DNA of 19,189 bases, taken from positions 360 to 19,548 of the forward strand of contig PKXI01000421.1 in the NCBI GenBank assembly GCA_003133425.1, in the 5' to 3' direction. Below the pieces are notes generated by a model, which saw nothing but the letters and a program-made list of their open reading frames with translations, was not told where the DNA came from and made no database searches. Below are positions 1 to 7,800 of this stretch, in pieces. Position 1 is the stretch's first letter. Each line of letters opens with the position of its first letter. A program made the position numbers and the translations under genes. This stretch comes from Acidobacteriaceae bacterium. Its GTDB lineage: Bacteria > Acidobacteriota > Terriglobia > Terriglobales > Acidobacteriaceae.

Positions 1-425
1 GTGGTGGGCTGGTCGATGCGGCCCGACATGCAGCGCAACCTGGTGATCGATGCTCTGGAGATGGCTTGGTTCAAGCGCAATCCAGGCAAGGAGACAGGGC
101 TGATCTTTCATAGCGATCGCGGCAGCCAATACGCCAGCGAGGACTTCAGCCAGATGCTGAAAGATCATGGCATTACGCCGTCGATGAGCCGCAAGGGCAA
201 CTGCTGGGACAACGCCTGCTCGGAAACGTTGTTTGGTTCGCTGAAGGTGGAGCGACTGCATGGGCAGCGATTTCAAACCATCCGTCAGGCCAAGGATGAA
301 ACCATCGCCTGGCTGCTCTGGTATAACCAGACATCCGCCGCGGCGGACACTCGACGCTGCACTATGCAAGCCCAATGCAGTTCGAGAAAGACTGGATGGA
401 TGCAACGGTGAAGATCGCCGCCTGA
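1..425 (+). pseudogene. IS3-family transposase (OrfB), C-terminal part, frameshifted
   Basis: This is the C-terminal half of a DDE integrase-type transposase (rve domain); the 5' part lies outside the window. The second catalytic Asp is in the motif FHSDRGSQYAS (D39 of the visible part) and the Glu is in NACSETLFG (E75). The 35-residue gap is the DD(35)E spacing of IS3-family OrfB. The frame is intact up to WYNQT at 331-333. Family members continue with RLHSTL; here 14 bases (334-347) stand where 6 are expected, and the original C-terminus resumes in another frame from about 348 (HSTLHYASPMQFEKDW) to TGA at 423-425. The current frame instead reads nonsense to 411. The catalytic core is complete, so the damage is limited to the last ~30 residues. 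The 14 bases are a perfect palindrome. Family call is firm; whether the shift is biological or an assembly error is open. Confidence 0.9.
334..347. repeat. 14-bp perfect palindrome at the transposase frameshift
   Basis: TCCGCCGCGGCGGA equals its own reverse complement over all 14 bases. It replaces two codons (Arg-Leu in the family motif NQTRLHSTL), adding a net 8 bases and shifting the frame. The flanking bases (A left, C right) do not pair, so the symmetry ends exactly here. Confidence 0.8.
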
Positions 426-658
426 GAGTTCGCAGCGATCGAGGCAGGCCGTGGAAATGACGGTTTATGGAAAGCCCGGAAAACGATAGTGCTGTTTTCC
501 GCCCTTCCCACAAACCTTGGAAATCGATAAAGCCGATTCCCACATTCCCACCGCCACGACGACCACGAGGGTAAATTTAATCCTCAAAAACCCGGCCGGT
601 TAAGAGATACACATTCTGAGGGCAAGGTCACTTCCAAATCATCGGGGCTCCTGACTTA
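426..658. other. IS3 right flank / intergenic region, no gene
   Basis: No credible coding frame is present between the transposase stop and the dehydrogenase stop. The stretch should contain the right terminal inverted repeat of the IS, but the left end is outside the window, so the boundary cannot be placed. Visible landmarks are a hairpin at 477-501 and the 8-bp palindrome CCGGCCGG near 593-600. Confidence 0.5.
477..501. repeat. Hairpin downstream of the transposase
   Basis: Arms CGGAAAAC (477-484) and GTTTTCCG (494-501) pair perfectly over 8 bp around a 9-nt loop. There is no T-run on either side, so a classical intrinsic terminator is not supported. It could be an end structure of the IS or a transcription-impeding hairpin. 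Confidence 0.5.
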
Positions 659-1723
659 CTAACTCAGCTCTTCGTCCGCGCAGACGGCAACCTTGCCGCA
701 CTTACCGGACGCCATCAGTGCATAGGCGTCTCCGGCGCGGTCAAGCGGGAATCTGTGGGTGATGATGTCGGCGGGATGAAGGTTCCAGCGGATAAGACGC
801 TCGACCAGCTCTTCCATAAGCCAGGTTGAAGTTACCCACGATCCATAAATTGTTTTCTGGTCGTGAATGATGTCGGGGGACGGGTTGACCTCCACCGTCC
901 CGCCTTCGCCGAGGAAGACGATCCTTCCCCACTTGCGTGTGGCGCGAACCGCGGTTGCGCGCGCGGCGCGGTGAGCCGAACAATCGACCGCGCGCTCGAC
1001 GCCGAAGCCGCCGGTCAGTTCCCTCACCTGAGCGACGTTTTCAGGACCCGACGGCAAAACCGCATCGCAAAGGCCGAGGTCTATGGCTATCTTCATGCGT
1101 TCCGGCAGCACATCGATTCCAATGATTTTGTTTGCGCCGAGCTTGCGGCAGAGAGCGCCCGTGGCCAGGCCGACCGGACCGAGGCCGGTGATGAGCACAG
1201 CGTGATTGCCGTCGATGCCGATCTTTTCGAGGCCTTCATAAACGGTTCCAAATCCGCAGGCCACCTGCGCACCATCCGCAAAGGAGAGCTGACCGGGCAA
1301 CGCGATCAGGTCCTTCTCCTCCGCGATCATGTACTCGGCCATTCCGCCGTCGCGCTGCCAACCGTAGGCGCGGCGGTACTTTTGGCTAGTGCAGGAAATC
1401 ATGTAGCCGCGGCGGCAGTCGTTGCACACACCGCAACCGGAGATGTGGTACACAATCACTCGATCACCGGTCTTGAAGCAGCGGCAACCTTCGCCGGTGG
1501 CGACAATTTGGCCGCATGGCTCGTGGCCAGCAATAACTCCCTGGTAGCCTTCGGGACCTTTGCCCAGGTGCTCGTGATAGATGCATCGAATGTCAGAACC
1601 GCAAATGGTCGAGGCCATGACGCGGAGGAGAATTTCGCCATGAGCCGGCGCCGGCACAGGCACGTTGCGCAGTTCGACGGACGAGTTCCCGGGCAGGAAC
1701 GCCGCGGTCATTGTATCTTTCAT
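659..1723 (-). CDS. Zinc-dependent medium-chain alcohol/polyol dehydrogenase
   Basis: 354-residue cytosolic MDR-family oxidoreductase. It probably oxidises a polyol or secondary alcohol with NAD(P)+; the exact substrate cannot be read from sequence. The catalytic zinc ligands fit C41 (STICGSD), H67-E68 (AGHEPCG) and C156 (VACGFGT). The structural zinc loop has C97, C100, C103 and C111. The Rossmann motif GLGPVG is at 180-185. The length is typical of the sorbitol/threonine dehydrogenase branch. The start is ATG with GGGAGA about 8 nt upstream; a second Met follows at residue 5. It lies 73 bp downstream of the aldo/keto reductase on the same strand, so the two probably share the promoter upstream of the reductase. 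That pairing suggests an alditol-to-ketose step. Confidence 0.88.
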   Translation of the reverse strand: MKDTMTAAFLPGNSSVELRNVPVPAPAHGEILLRVMASTICGSDIRCIYHEHLGKGPEGYQGVIAGHEPCGQIVATGEGCRCFKTGDRVIVYHISGCGVCNDCRRGYMISCTSQKYRRAYGWQRDGGMAEYMIAEEKDLIALPGQLSFADGAQVACGFGTVYEGLEKIGIDGNHAVLITGLGPVGLATGALCRKLGANKIIGIDVLPERMKIAIDLGLCDAVLPSGPENVAQVRELTGGFGVERAVDCSAHRAARATAVRATRKWGRIVFLGEGGTVEVNPSPDIIHDQKTIYGSWVTSTWLMEELVERLIRWNLHPADIITHRFPLDRAGDAYALMASGKCGKVAVCADEELS

Positions 1724-1796
1724 CTTGCTTGTCTCCCGTATTCATTACCTGGGTCGTTGAGACACCGGTGTGAGAATTAGTTAAAGCAGTACGATG

Positions 1797-2825
1797 CTAT
1801 GGCTGTGTAATCTCTCCATTGACATCCCATAGGTCTTCCCAGGTTTGGCCGTCTTTCCAGAGGAAGACTTGCCCCTTGATCAAGCGGCAATTGCGGTCGA
1901 GCTTGGCGATCTCCTGCATCTCATGGCCGGTGAGCGGGCCGCTGGCGGCGGCTTGCAGATTGGCAAGGTAGTTGCGCGGGTTTACGGAAAACGGAATTGG
2001 CGTCTGCCCGCGCTGGACGGCCCACTTGATGCAAACCTCCGCGGGATGAATCACCAGGTTCTGGGCAATTCTGATGATGACCGGATCTTCAGTGGGTGCG
2101 GTGTCTTCGCGGGTGCGGTCGCGTTCGGGGCGCCCAGGAGAGCCGATGGGGCAGTAGCCGATGGGTTGAATGCCGTTGTCGACGACAAACTTGAATAATT
2201 CGGGCTGCTGGAAGTGCGGGTGCAACTCCATCTCATTGGCTGCGGGCTTGATGCGGGCGTCGCGCAGCACCAGTTTGAGTTTGGGAATAGTCATATTGGA
2301 GGTGCCGATATGTCGCACCAGACCCAGGTCCACAAGCTCCTCCATCTTGCGCCAGGTCTTCATGTAGTTCTCGTGGATGTAGGGCCGGGCGTCCGGGCTG
2401 CGGGAGGTTACATCACAATGCGGCGGATGAAAGTTCGGGAATGGCCAGTGCACCAGATAGAGGTCGAGGTACTTCATGCGAAGGTCAAAAAGCGATTGGC
2501 GACAGGAATCGATAACATCGTCTTCATGGTGCTTGTCGTTCCACAACTTGGAAGTAACCCAAATCTCTTCGCGCTTGACACCGCCTTGAATAATCGCTTC
2601 GAGCGAAACTCCGACTTCGGGTTCATTTCCATAGACAGAGGCGCAATCGAAATGCCGGTAGCCGGCAGCGGCCGCGCCCTTGACCGCCTCGGCAACCTGG
2701 CCCGGGGTTACGCGATCGGACCCGAAAGTGCCCAGGCCGATACCAGGCATGATGGCCCCGGTGTACAGGGTCTTTTGGGGCACGGTTGCTGGATCGATTT
2801 GGCAGGTCCTGCACTGGTTTGACAT
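1797..2825 (-). CDS. Aldo/keto reductase, xylose-reductase-like
   Basis: 342-residue (beta/alpha)8 NAD(P)H-dependent carbonyl reductase. The catalytic tetrad is D60, Y65 (FDCASVYGNE), K93 (VTSKLW) and H126 (YLVHWPFP). Segments VKREEIWVTSKLWND and KWAVQRG resemble the AKR2 aldose/xylose reductases. The usual IPKS cofactor motif reads IPFS here (F279). In xylose reductases that lysine contacts the NADPH 2'-phosphate, so coenzyme preference may differ. A short Cys-containing N-terminus (MSNQCRTCQ) precedes the fold. AGGAG sits 6-7 nt before the ATG. The gene heads the reductase-dehydrogenase pair, divergent from lacI. A strong predicted promoter is at 2876-2904, with a palindromic operator between it and the gene. 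Likely role: reducing a sugar released by the neighbouring glycosidases (inference). Confidence 0.88.
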   Translation of the reverse strand: MSNQCRTCQIDPATVPQKTLYTGAIMPGIGLGTFGSDRVTPGQVAEAVKGAAAAGYRHFDCASVYGNEPEVGVSLEAIIQGGVKREEIWVTSKLWNDKHHEDDVIDSCRQSLFDLRMKYLDLYLVHWPFPNFHPPHCDVTSRSPDARPYIHENYMKTWRKMEELVDLGLVRHIGTSNMTIPKLKLVLRDARIKPAANEMELHPHFQQPELFKFVVDNGIQPIGYCPIGSPGRPERDRTREDTAPTEDPVIIRIAQNLVIHPAEVCIKWAVQRGQTPIPFSVNPRNYLANLQAAASGPLTGHEMQEIAKLDRNCRLIKGQVFLWKDGQTWEDLWDVNGEITQP

Positions 2826-2851
2826 TTTCTCCTAAGCTCCATACCATTACA

Positions 2852-2863
2852 GTTATCGATAAC
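2852..2863. promoter_or_regulatory. Predicted LacI-family operator, site 1
   Basis: GTTATCGATAAC is a perfect 12-bp palindrome centred on CG, the symmetry used by LacI-family repressors. It lies just downstream of the predicted transcription start of the aldo/keto reductase promoter (-10 at 2876-2881, minus strand) and 27 bp before its ATG, a position where bound repressor would block transcription. It aligns with sites 2 and 3. Confidence 0.7.
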
Positions 2864-2875
2864 GTAATGTAGGAA

Positions 2876-2904
2876 AGCATACGCACATGGCCTCTCTGTG
2901 TCAA
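2876..2904 (-). promoter_or_regulatory. Sigma-70-type promoter of the reductase-dehydrogenase operon
   Basis: On the minus strand, TTGACA (2904-2899) is a perfect -35 box. It is followed after exactly 17 bp by TATGCT (2881-2876), a 4/6 match to the -10 consensus. The expected start of transcription falls near 2869, about 45 nt before the reductase ATG. Confidence 0.65.
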
Positions 2905-2931
2905 AGTTGATAATTTCCAAAGAGAGAAATA

Positions 2932-2943
2932 GTTAGCGATTAA
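2932..2943. promoter_or_regulatory. Predicted LacI-family operator, site 2
   Basis: GTTAGCGATTAA matches site 1 at 9 of 12 positions and the reverse complement of site 3 at 10 of 12. It lies where the -35 region of the lacI promoter would be (its -10 is at 2967-2972), suggesting autoregulation. It is less symmetrical than site 1. Confidence 0.5.
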
Positions 2944-2963
2944 GCGGGAGCAGGGATACTATT

Positions 2964-2972
2964 TGTTATAGT
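2964..2972 (+). promoter_or_regulatory. Extended -10 promoter of lacI
   Basis: TGTTATAGT matches the extended -10 pattern TGnTATAAT with one mismatch in the hexamer. No good -35 box is visible, as is usual for extended -10 promoters. It would start transcription near 2978, which argues for the 2991 ATG over the upstream GTG at 2976. Confidence 0.5.
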
Positions 2973-2990
2973 GGCGTGCGAGGCGCGACA

Positions 2991-4136
2991 ATGTCTGGAC
3001 GGCGAAGTGCCGGTGCGATGACAATGACAAATTTACGGGACGGCAAGAAAAAGCAGCCGGGGTTTCGCACAGGTGCGCCAGTGCGCATGAAGGACATTGC
3101 CCAGGATATGGGCTTGTCAACGGTGACCATTTCGAAGGTGCTCCGTGGCCATTCTGACATAAGCGAAGAGACCCGCAGGCGCGTACTGAAGCGCATGGAA
3201 GAACTGAACTATCAGCCGAATCTCGCTGCACGGGCCTTGATCACAGGACGCACCTGGACGATTGGATTGGTGGTTCCCGATCTGACTCATCCTTTTTTTG
3301 CCCAGATAGCCAAGGCCATCTCGGCAGCAATCCGCGGGCAAGGCTACAGTTTGATCATCACATCCTCAGAAGAAGACCCGGAGTTGGAACGACAGGAGAT
3401 AGAACAACTGCTGGCGAGGCAAGTCGACGTGATGCTGATCGCGTCAGCGCAATGGACCGTTGAGAGTTTTCGTCACATCGAAGAACGGAGAATTCCCTAT
3501 GTCCTCATCGATCGTTGTTTTGCGGGCCTGGCGGCAAATTTCGTCGGCGTCGATGATGTAGCCGTTGGCGCGATTGCAACCAACCACTTAATTGAACAAG
3601 GTTGCCAGAGAATTGCTCACATCCGCGGCCCTGAAGCCAGCACCGCGCTGGGCCGCCTTGAAGGATACAGACGAGCACTTGGCGCACGGCAACTTGCGCC
3701 GTTGCCTGAACACATAGTTTCAGTCGGAACCTCAGGAGACGATCGTGGAGAACCGGGCGGTTATGAAAAGATGATGGAACTGCTGGCCACAAGCCCACAA
3801 CCGGACGGAGTCTTCTGCTTCAACGACCCGATCGCTATGGGCGCCATGCGCGCGATTCTCGATGCGGGCCTGCGCATTCCAGAGGACATAGCGGTGGTGG
3901 GATGCGGAAATTCACTCTACTCGGATTTCTTGCGCGTTCCCCTTACGTCCGTCGATCAGGATAGTACCGCCATCGGCAGGCATGCCGCGGAACTCGCACT
4001 CTCCCTGGTTGACGCCAAAGGGTTGGCGCGTCCAAGAACGAAACTGCTCAGCCCGCGGCTCATTGTTCGCGCCTCAACCAGGCTGTCACGAACATTTCGA
4101 TCTGAAGAAAATCAAACTCCCTTACCGCAACGATAA
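2991..4136 (+). CDS. LacI/GalR-family transcriptional regulator
   Basis: 381-residue DNA-binding repressor. A basic N-terminal extension of about 30 residues precedes the LacI helix-turn-helix: MKDIAQDMGLSTVTISKVLRG at about 33-53, then the hinge helix YQPNLAARALITG at about 74-86. A periplasmic-binding-protein-like effector domain follows (IGLVVPDLTHPFF, DGVFCFNDPIAMGAM, PEDIAVVGCGNS). The effector is probably a sugar; identity unknown. ATG 2991 is chosen because the extended -10 lies at 2964-2972 and GAGG sits 7 nt upstream; GTG 2976 and the Mets at 3018 and 3024 remain possible. It is transcribed divergently from the reductase operon and precedes the receptor gene. Palindromic sites at all three promoters suggest it controls them and itself. 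Confidence 0.92.
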   Translation: MSGRRSAGAMTMTNLRDGKKKQPGFRTGAPVRMKDIAQDMGLSTVTISKVLRGHSDISEETRRRVLKRMEELNYQPNLAARALITGRTWTIGLVVPDLTHPFFAQIAKAISAAIRGQGYSLIITSSEEDPELERQEIEQLLARQVDVMLIASAQWTVESFRHIEERRIPYVLIDRCFAGLAANFVGVDDVAVGAIATNHLIEQGCQRIAHIRGPEASTALGRLEGYRRALGARQLAPLPEHIVSVGTSGDDRGEPGGYEKMMELLATSPQPDGVFCFNDPIAMGAMRAILDAGLRIPEDIAVVGCGNSLYSDFLRVPLTSVDQDSTAIGRHAAELALSLVDAKGLARPRTKLLSPRLIVRASTRLSRTFRSEENQTPLPQR

Positions 4137-4285
4137 TCTCAGGTACATCTAGACTAAAGCTCGGTTCGGACCGCCCAGACTCCTTGCGCGGAACGGGATC
4201 TGCACGTGGCGGCATCTGGATTCGCCTGGCGCGTACAGACCTCGTGCTTCGGCTTGCAGTAGAGGGGCTACCAGGGCATTTCGTC

Positions 4286-4309
4286 CGGGTTTTTGGCCCC
4301 AAAAGCCCG
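4286..4309. terminator. Hairpin downstream of lacI, possible terminator
   Basis: CGGGTTTTT and AAAAGCCCG pair over 9 positions (one G-T wobble) around the 6-nt loop GGCCCC, about 150 nt after the lacI stop. No T-tract follows, so intrinsic termination is uncertain. Confidence 0.3.
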
Positions 4310-4421
4310 AGATCTGTCTCTGGCCGCCGACGATTGCCCTCACTGTACCGATTACTCCAGAGGAATCGAGCGCTTAGATAACGTTAAACACTGGAATATT
4401 AGGCACTTTTCGTCATTTAGT

Positions 4422-4451
4422 TGACAAATTCTGAAGTAATCGCTTACTGTA
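4422..4451 (+). promoter_or_regulatory. Predicted promoter of the receptor-fucosidase unit
   Basis: TTGACA (4422-4427) is a perfect -35 box, followed after 18 bp by TACTGT (4446-4451), a weak -10. Operator site 3 occupies the spacer and -10. Transcription would start near 4458, giving an unusually long leader of about 385 nt; an additional promoter nearer the gene is not excluded. Confidence 0.5.
4437..4448. promoter_or_regulatory. Predicted LacI-family operator, site 3
   Basis: GTAATCGCTTAC is centred on CG and lies inside the 14-bp imperfect palindrome 4436-4449 (12 of 14 positions symmetrical). It matches site 1 at 9 of 12 positions, and its reverse complement matches site 2 at 10 of 12. 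It overlaps the -10/spacer of the receptor promoter, a classical repression position. Confidence 0.6.
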
Positions 4452-4461
4452 TTGAAATCTT

Positions 4462-4746
4462 TTATTTTGAGATCTCAAGACGTCGGTACAGAGCAGAGCC
4501 ATCTGCACCTGTTCCAGCCGAGCTTGTCAACACGAAAGCTAAGGTTGGGACGGTCTCAACTCGAACCTCATGAATACTGTGGCCATCGACGGACACACTT
4601 GCCCGTATGGGAGGGTAAAGAGAATTTGAATCCATGGTATGACCATCATATGCACATTGTTCGTTTGAAGGAACGATCTTCATCGCTCCGCAAACCTGAC
4701 CAAAAAGCGTCAGCCCGGATAAGAAATTGCCGCGACTAATGCTCAC
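4462..4746 (-). CDS. Hypothetical ORF antisense to the receptor leader
   Basis: A 94-residue open frame starting with GTG, not recognised as any family. The C-terminal half has a plausible protein-like alternation (RASVSVDGHSIHEVRVETV). No close ribosome-binding site is present: GAGG lies about 12 nt upstream. It covers the leader of the receptor mRNA on the opposite strand. It could be a gene relic, an antisense coding unit, or chance. I weakly favour a relic. Confidence 0.2.
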   Translation of the reverse strand: MSISRGNFLSGLTLFGQVCGAMKIVPSNEQCAYDGHTMDSNSLYPPIRASVSVDGHSIHEVRVETVPTLAFVLTSSAGTGADGSALYRRLEISK

Positions 4747-4843
4747 AACTGAAGACCTCTAGCGTGAGAGAGCGCGCCAGGGACGGGGCTCGCAGGCAAA
4801 TGCTGCCGAGTCGAAATTAGCCAAAACTCAGAGGAGGCATTTT

Positions 4844-7800
4844 GTGAAGCACTTTATTTGGATGTCATCTGTCGCGGCATTTTGTCTATGCATGGCCGTA
4901 ATTCCCATCCATGGACAATCAGCAGCGGCTTCTGCGAGTGGAACGGTGACCGATACGACCGGTGCAGTGGTCCAGGGTGCTCGCGTTTCGCTCCGCAATA
5001 CGGACACAAATGTGGAACAGTCCACGCTGACGGGCTCATCAGGAAGCTATTCCGTGGTCAATGTGGCGCCGGGAAACTACATGATTGAAGTCAAGAAGAC
5101 TGGATTCAATGCTGCAGTGGAGACGGGAGTCGTCCTGGCGGTAAATCAAACCGCGATATTCAATTTCTCTCTACACATCGGGAGCATAGAGCAGTCTGTC
5201 TCGGTTTCAGCTGAGGCGACCGAGGTCCAGTCTTCAACTGCAGAACTGGGAGCGGTCATTGGGACAAAGTCTGTCAACGATCTGCCACTGAATGGCCGCA
5301 ATTTTACCCAGATATTGACGTTGACACCCGGCGTGAGCAGAATCACAGTTGCACAGAACGGAACAGGAGGGGCAGGGAGCGCCAAACCTACGGGAGCTTT
5401 CACCTTCCCCGCGGTAGACGGGCAGCGCAACCGGAGCAACATGTTCAATCTTGATGGGCTCAACGATGTTGGCTCCTACAGTGGCACCTACAACTACGAA
5501 CCCATCGTCGACGATATTCAGGAGTTCAAGGTCCAGACGCACAGCGATCAGGCGGAATTTGGCCAGGTGGCCGGCGGAATCGTAAACATCGTGACCAAGA
5601 GCGGCACGAACAATTTCCACGGCACGGCGTGGGAGTACCTCCGTAACTCAGCCAGCGACGCGCGCAATTACTTCTTAACGAAGGTCAACCCGCTCCATCA
5701 GAATCAATTCGGTGGTATGGTCAGCGGTCCTGTTATCATTCCTCATCTTTACCACGGCAGAAACAAGACCTTTTTCCTCTTTACATATGAGGGCTTTCGT
5801 CAAAGCCAGGCTACACAGAACTTATGGACAACGCCGACCACGGCACAACTTGGCGGCGACTTCAGCAATCTCTTGGCGAAGGGCATCACAATCTACGACC
5901 CGAACAGTACAATTCCCGATCCTGCTAAACCTGGCCAATATCTTAGAACGGCCTTCCCAAATAATCAGATTCCGACAGCGGAACTCTCATCCGCGGCGCT
6001 GCTTTACGCAAAGACCATTCTGCCAGCACCCAATGCTACAGGTTTGGCTGCCGGTCAAAACGTGATAGATACTACGCCTCTGCGAACCAGCAGCGACAAC
6101 TATTCGGGCCGAATCGATCAGGCATTCGGAGATCATGATCTGGTGTTCGGCCGAGTCTCAGAGTACAACCAGCCCAGCATTACCGCCGTTGCAAATCCCA
6201 ATAGCAACTTGGCTTCCACGATCGGCGGCTATAACATCGGCATCCACGAAGCTCATACCTTCGGCGCAACGGCGGTGCTGGAGGTTTATTTCGGACGGAA
6301 CATCGGACAGAATGTCAGTATTCTGCAGTTTCCGAAGGCGCCCGCCAACTTTGCCTCGACGCTGACCAGCAATGGTTTTTCGAGCTTGTTTCTAAGTGCC
6401 GCGGCCGGACCGTATCCCGAGGTGATCCCGCCCATCGCAATTACCGGATACATTGGTCAAGGCAACAATAGCTATCAGGGTCCAAACAATTCGGACGTTT
6501 ATGAGTATGGCGGTTCGTTCACGAAGATTCTCAATCGGCATACCCTCAAGGCTGGCGGTGTTTTCTCTACCAATAACTTCATGCAGCCCATTGTGGTAGC
6601 CGATGAGGTAACAAGTACTTTTCAGACTTCGAATCTTGAGGTACCTGCCAAGACGGGCGATGCGTTAGCTTCGTTCCTCCTGGGTTATCCAACCTCCGGC
6701 ATCAAGCGAAATACGCTGGAACGCGAGCATGACGGTTGGGTGGACGGAGCTTACCTGCAAGATCAATTTCAGATGACTCCGCGCCTGACCCTCAATGCCG
6801 GGATTCGCTGGGATGCAACGATTTGGCCGGTCTACGGCTACCTTGACGATGGGCAGGGCTATGTTGGAGACATGAATCTCATCAATGGCACCTATGTAAT
6901 ATCAGCCACTCCTCCGGCGTGCTCGGCGACAGTGGGAGTACCCTGTATTCCTGGTGGAGCGCTGCCTGCAAATGTAGTGGTTACACCCAACAGCAATCGG
7001 GCAATGCACAACACGGACTGGAAGAACTGGCAGATTAGGCTCGGAATCGCCTATCACTTGATGGACAAGACATCAGTGCTCGCAGGCTTCGGGCGGTTCT
7101 ATGACAACTGGTCCGTCGCAACCCAGATTTCTCAAAACGTTGGTGGCACCTGGCCCTCGCAGACCCTCATCAATAAGAATAGTTTGAACACGACTTCGCC
7201 AACCGTGACCATTGGCGACCCGCTGAGCCTGGGGAGCGGCGTGCTGCAGCCGGCGGCCACGCCCTTCAATAATGCAACCTACTACTTCAATCCGAGCATG
7301 AAGACGCCATACGCCGACCAGTGGAATTTTGGGATCGAACAGGGATTCGGATCGAACACTGTCTTGTCTGTCAAGTATGTCGGGTCACATGGGGGCAGAC
7401 TTGACATGGGCGGATTGAAAAATACTGCACAATTCCCGGCAGCGGGTACTGCTGCCCAGGTGGCAGCCCGCAGACTGTACCCATACATCATTCCCACCAA
7501 CTTCGACGACAGCACCGGGAACAGCAATTACAACGCTCTCCAGGCCACTCTGAGGAAAAGCACAAGCAATGGCCTGACCTATCTCGTATCTTACACCTGG
7601 TCCAAATCGATAGACCTGGCCTGCTCGGGCAGCTTCGGAACCGAAGGTTGTCAGTTGCAGGACCCCTATCATCCCCAGGCAGATCGAAGTGTCTCCGGCT
7701 ACGACTTACCCTACATCCTTTCAGCCGCTTCTGTGTATGAGCTTCCTTTCGGCGCAGGCAGAGCCTATCATTCAAGCAACAGCCTTGTGAACGGCGCTTT

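Larger units (their letters stand above)
4137..4843 (+). other. 707-nt intergenic/leader region before the TonB receptor
   Basis: No convincing conserved gene is found here. It holds an imperfect hairpin at 4286-4309 near the end of lacI, an AT-rich control area at about 4375-4460 with a palindrome (TAACGTTA, 4379-4386), a predicted promoter and an operator. A leader of nearly 390 nt then runs to the receptor start. A minus-strand open frame (4462-4746) covers most of the leader. No known riboswitch fold was recognised by eye. Confidence 0.5.

Noticed and set aside
593..600. CCGGCCGG palindrome near the IS end
   Set aside because: Short and GC-rich, expected by chance; no matching partner to define an IS terminus or target duplication.
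863..1780. 305-codon plus-strand frame
   Set aside because: It lies fully antisense to the zinc dehydrogenase, whose motifs are clear; the translation is Ala/His-rich with no family pattern.
2214..2822. 202-codon plus-strand frame
   Set aside because: It is the mirror of the aldo/keto reductase gene, has no start signals, and the real gene has a complete catalytic tetrad.
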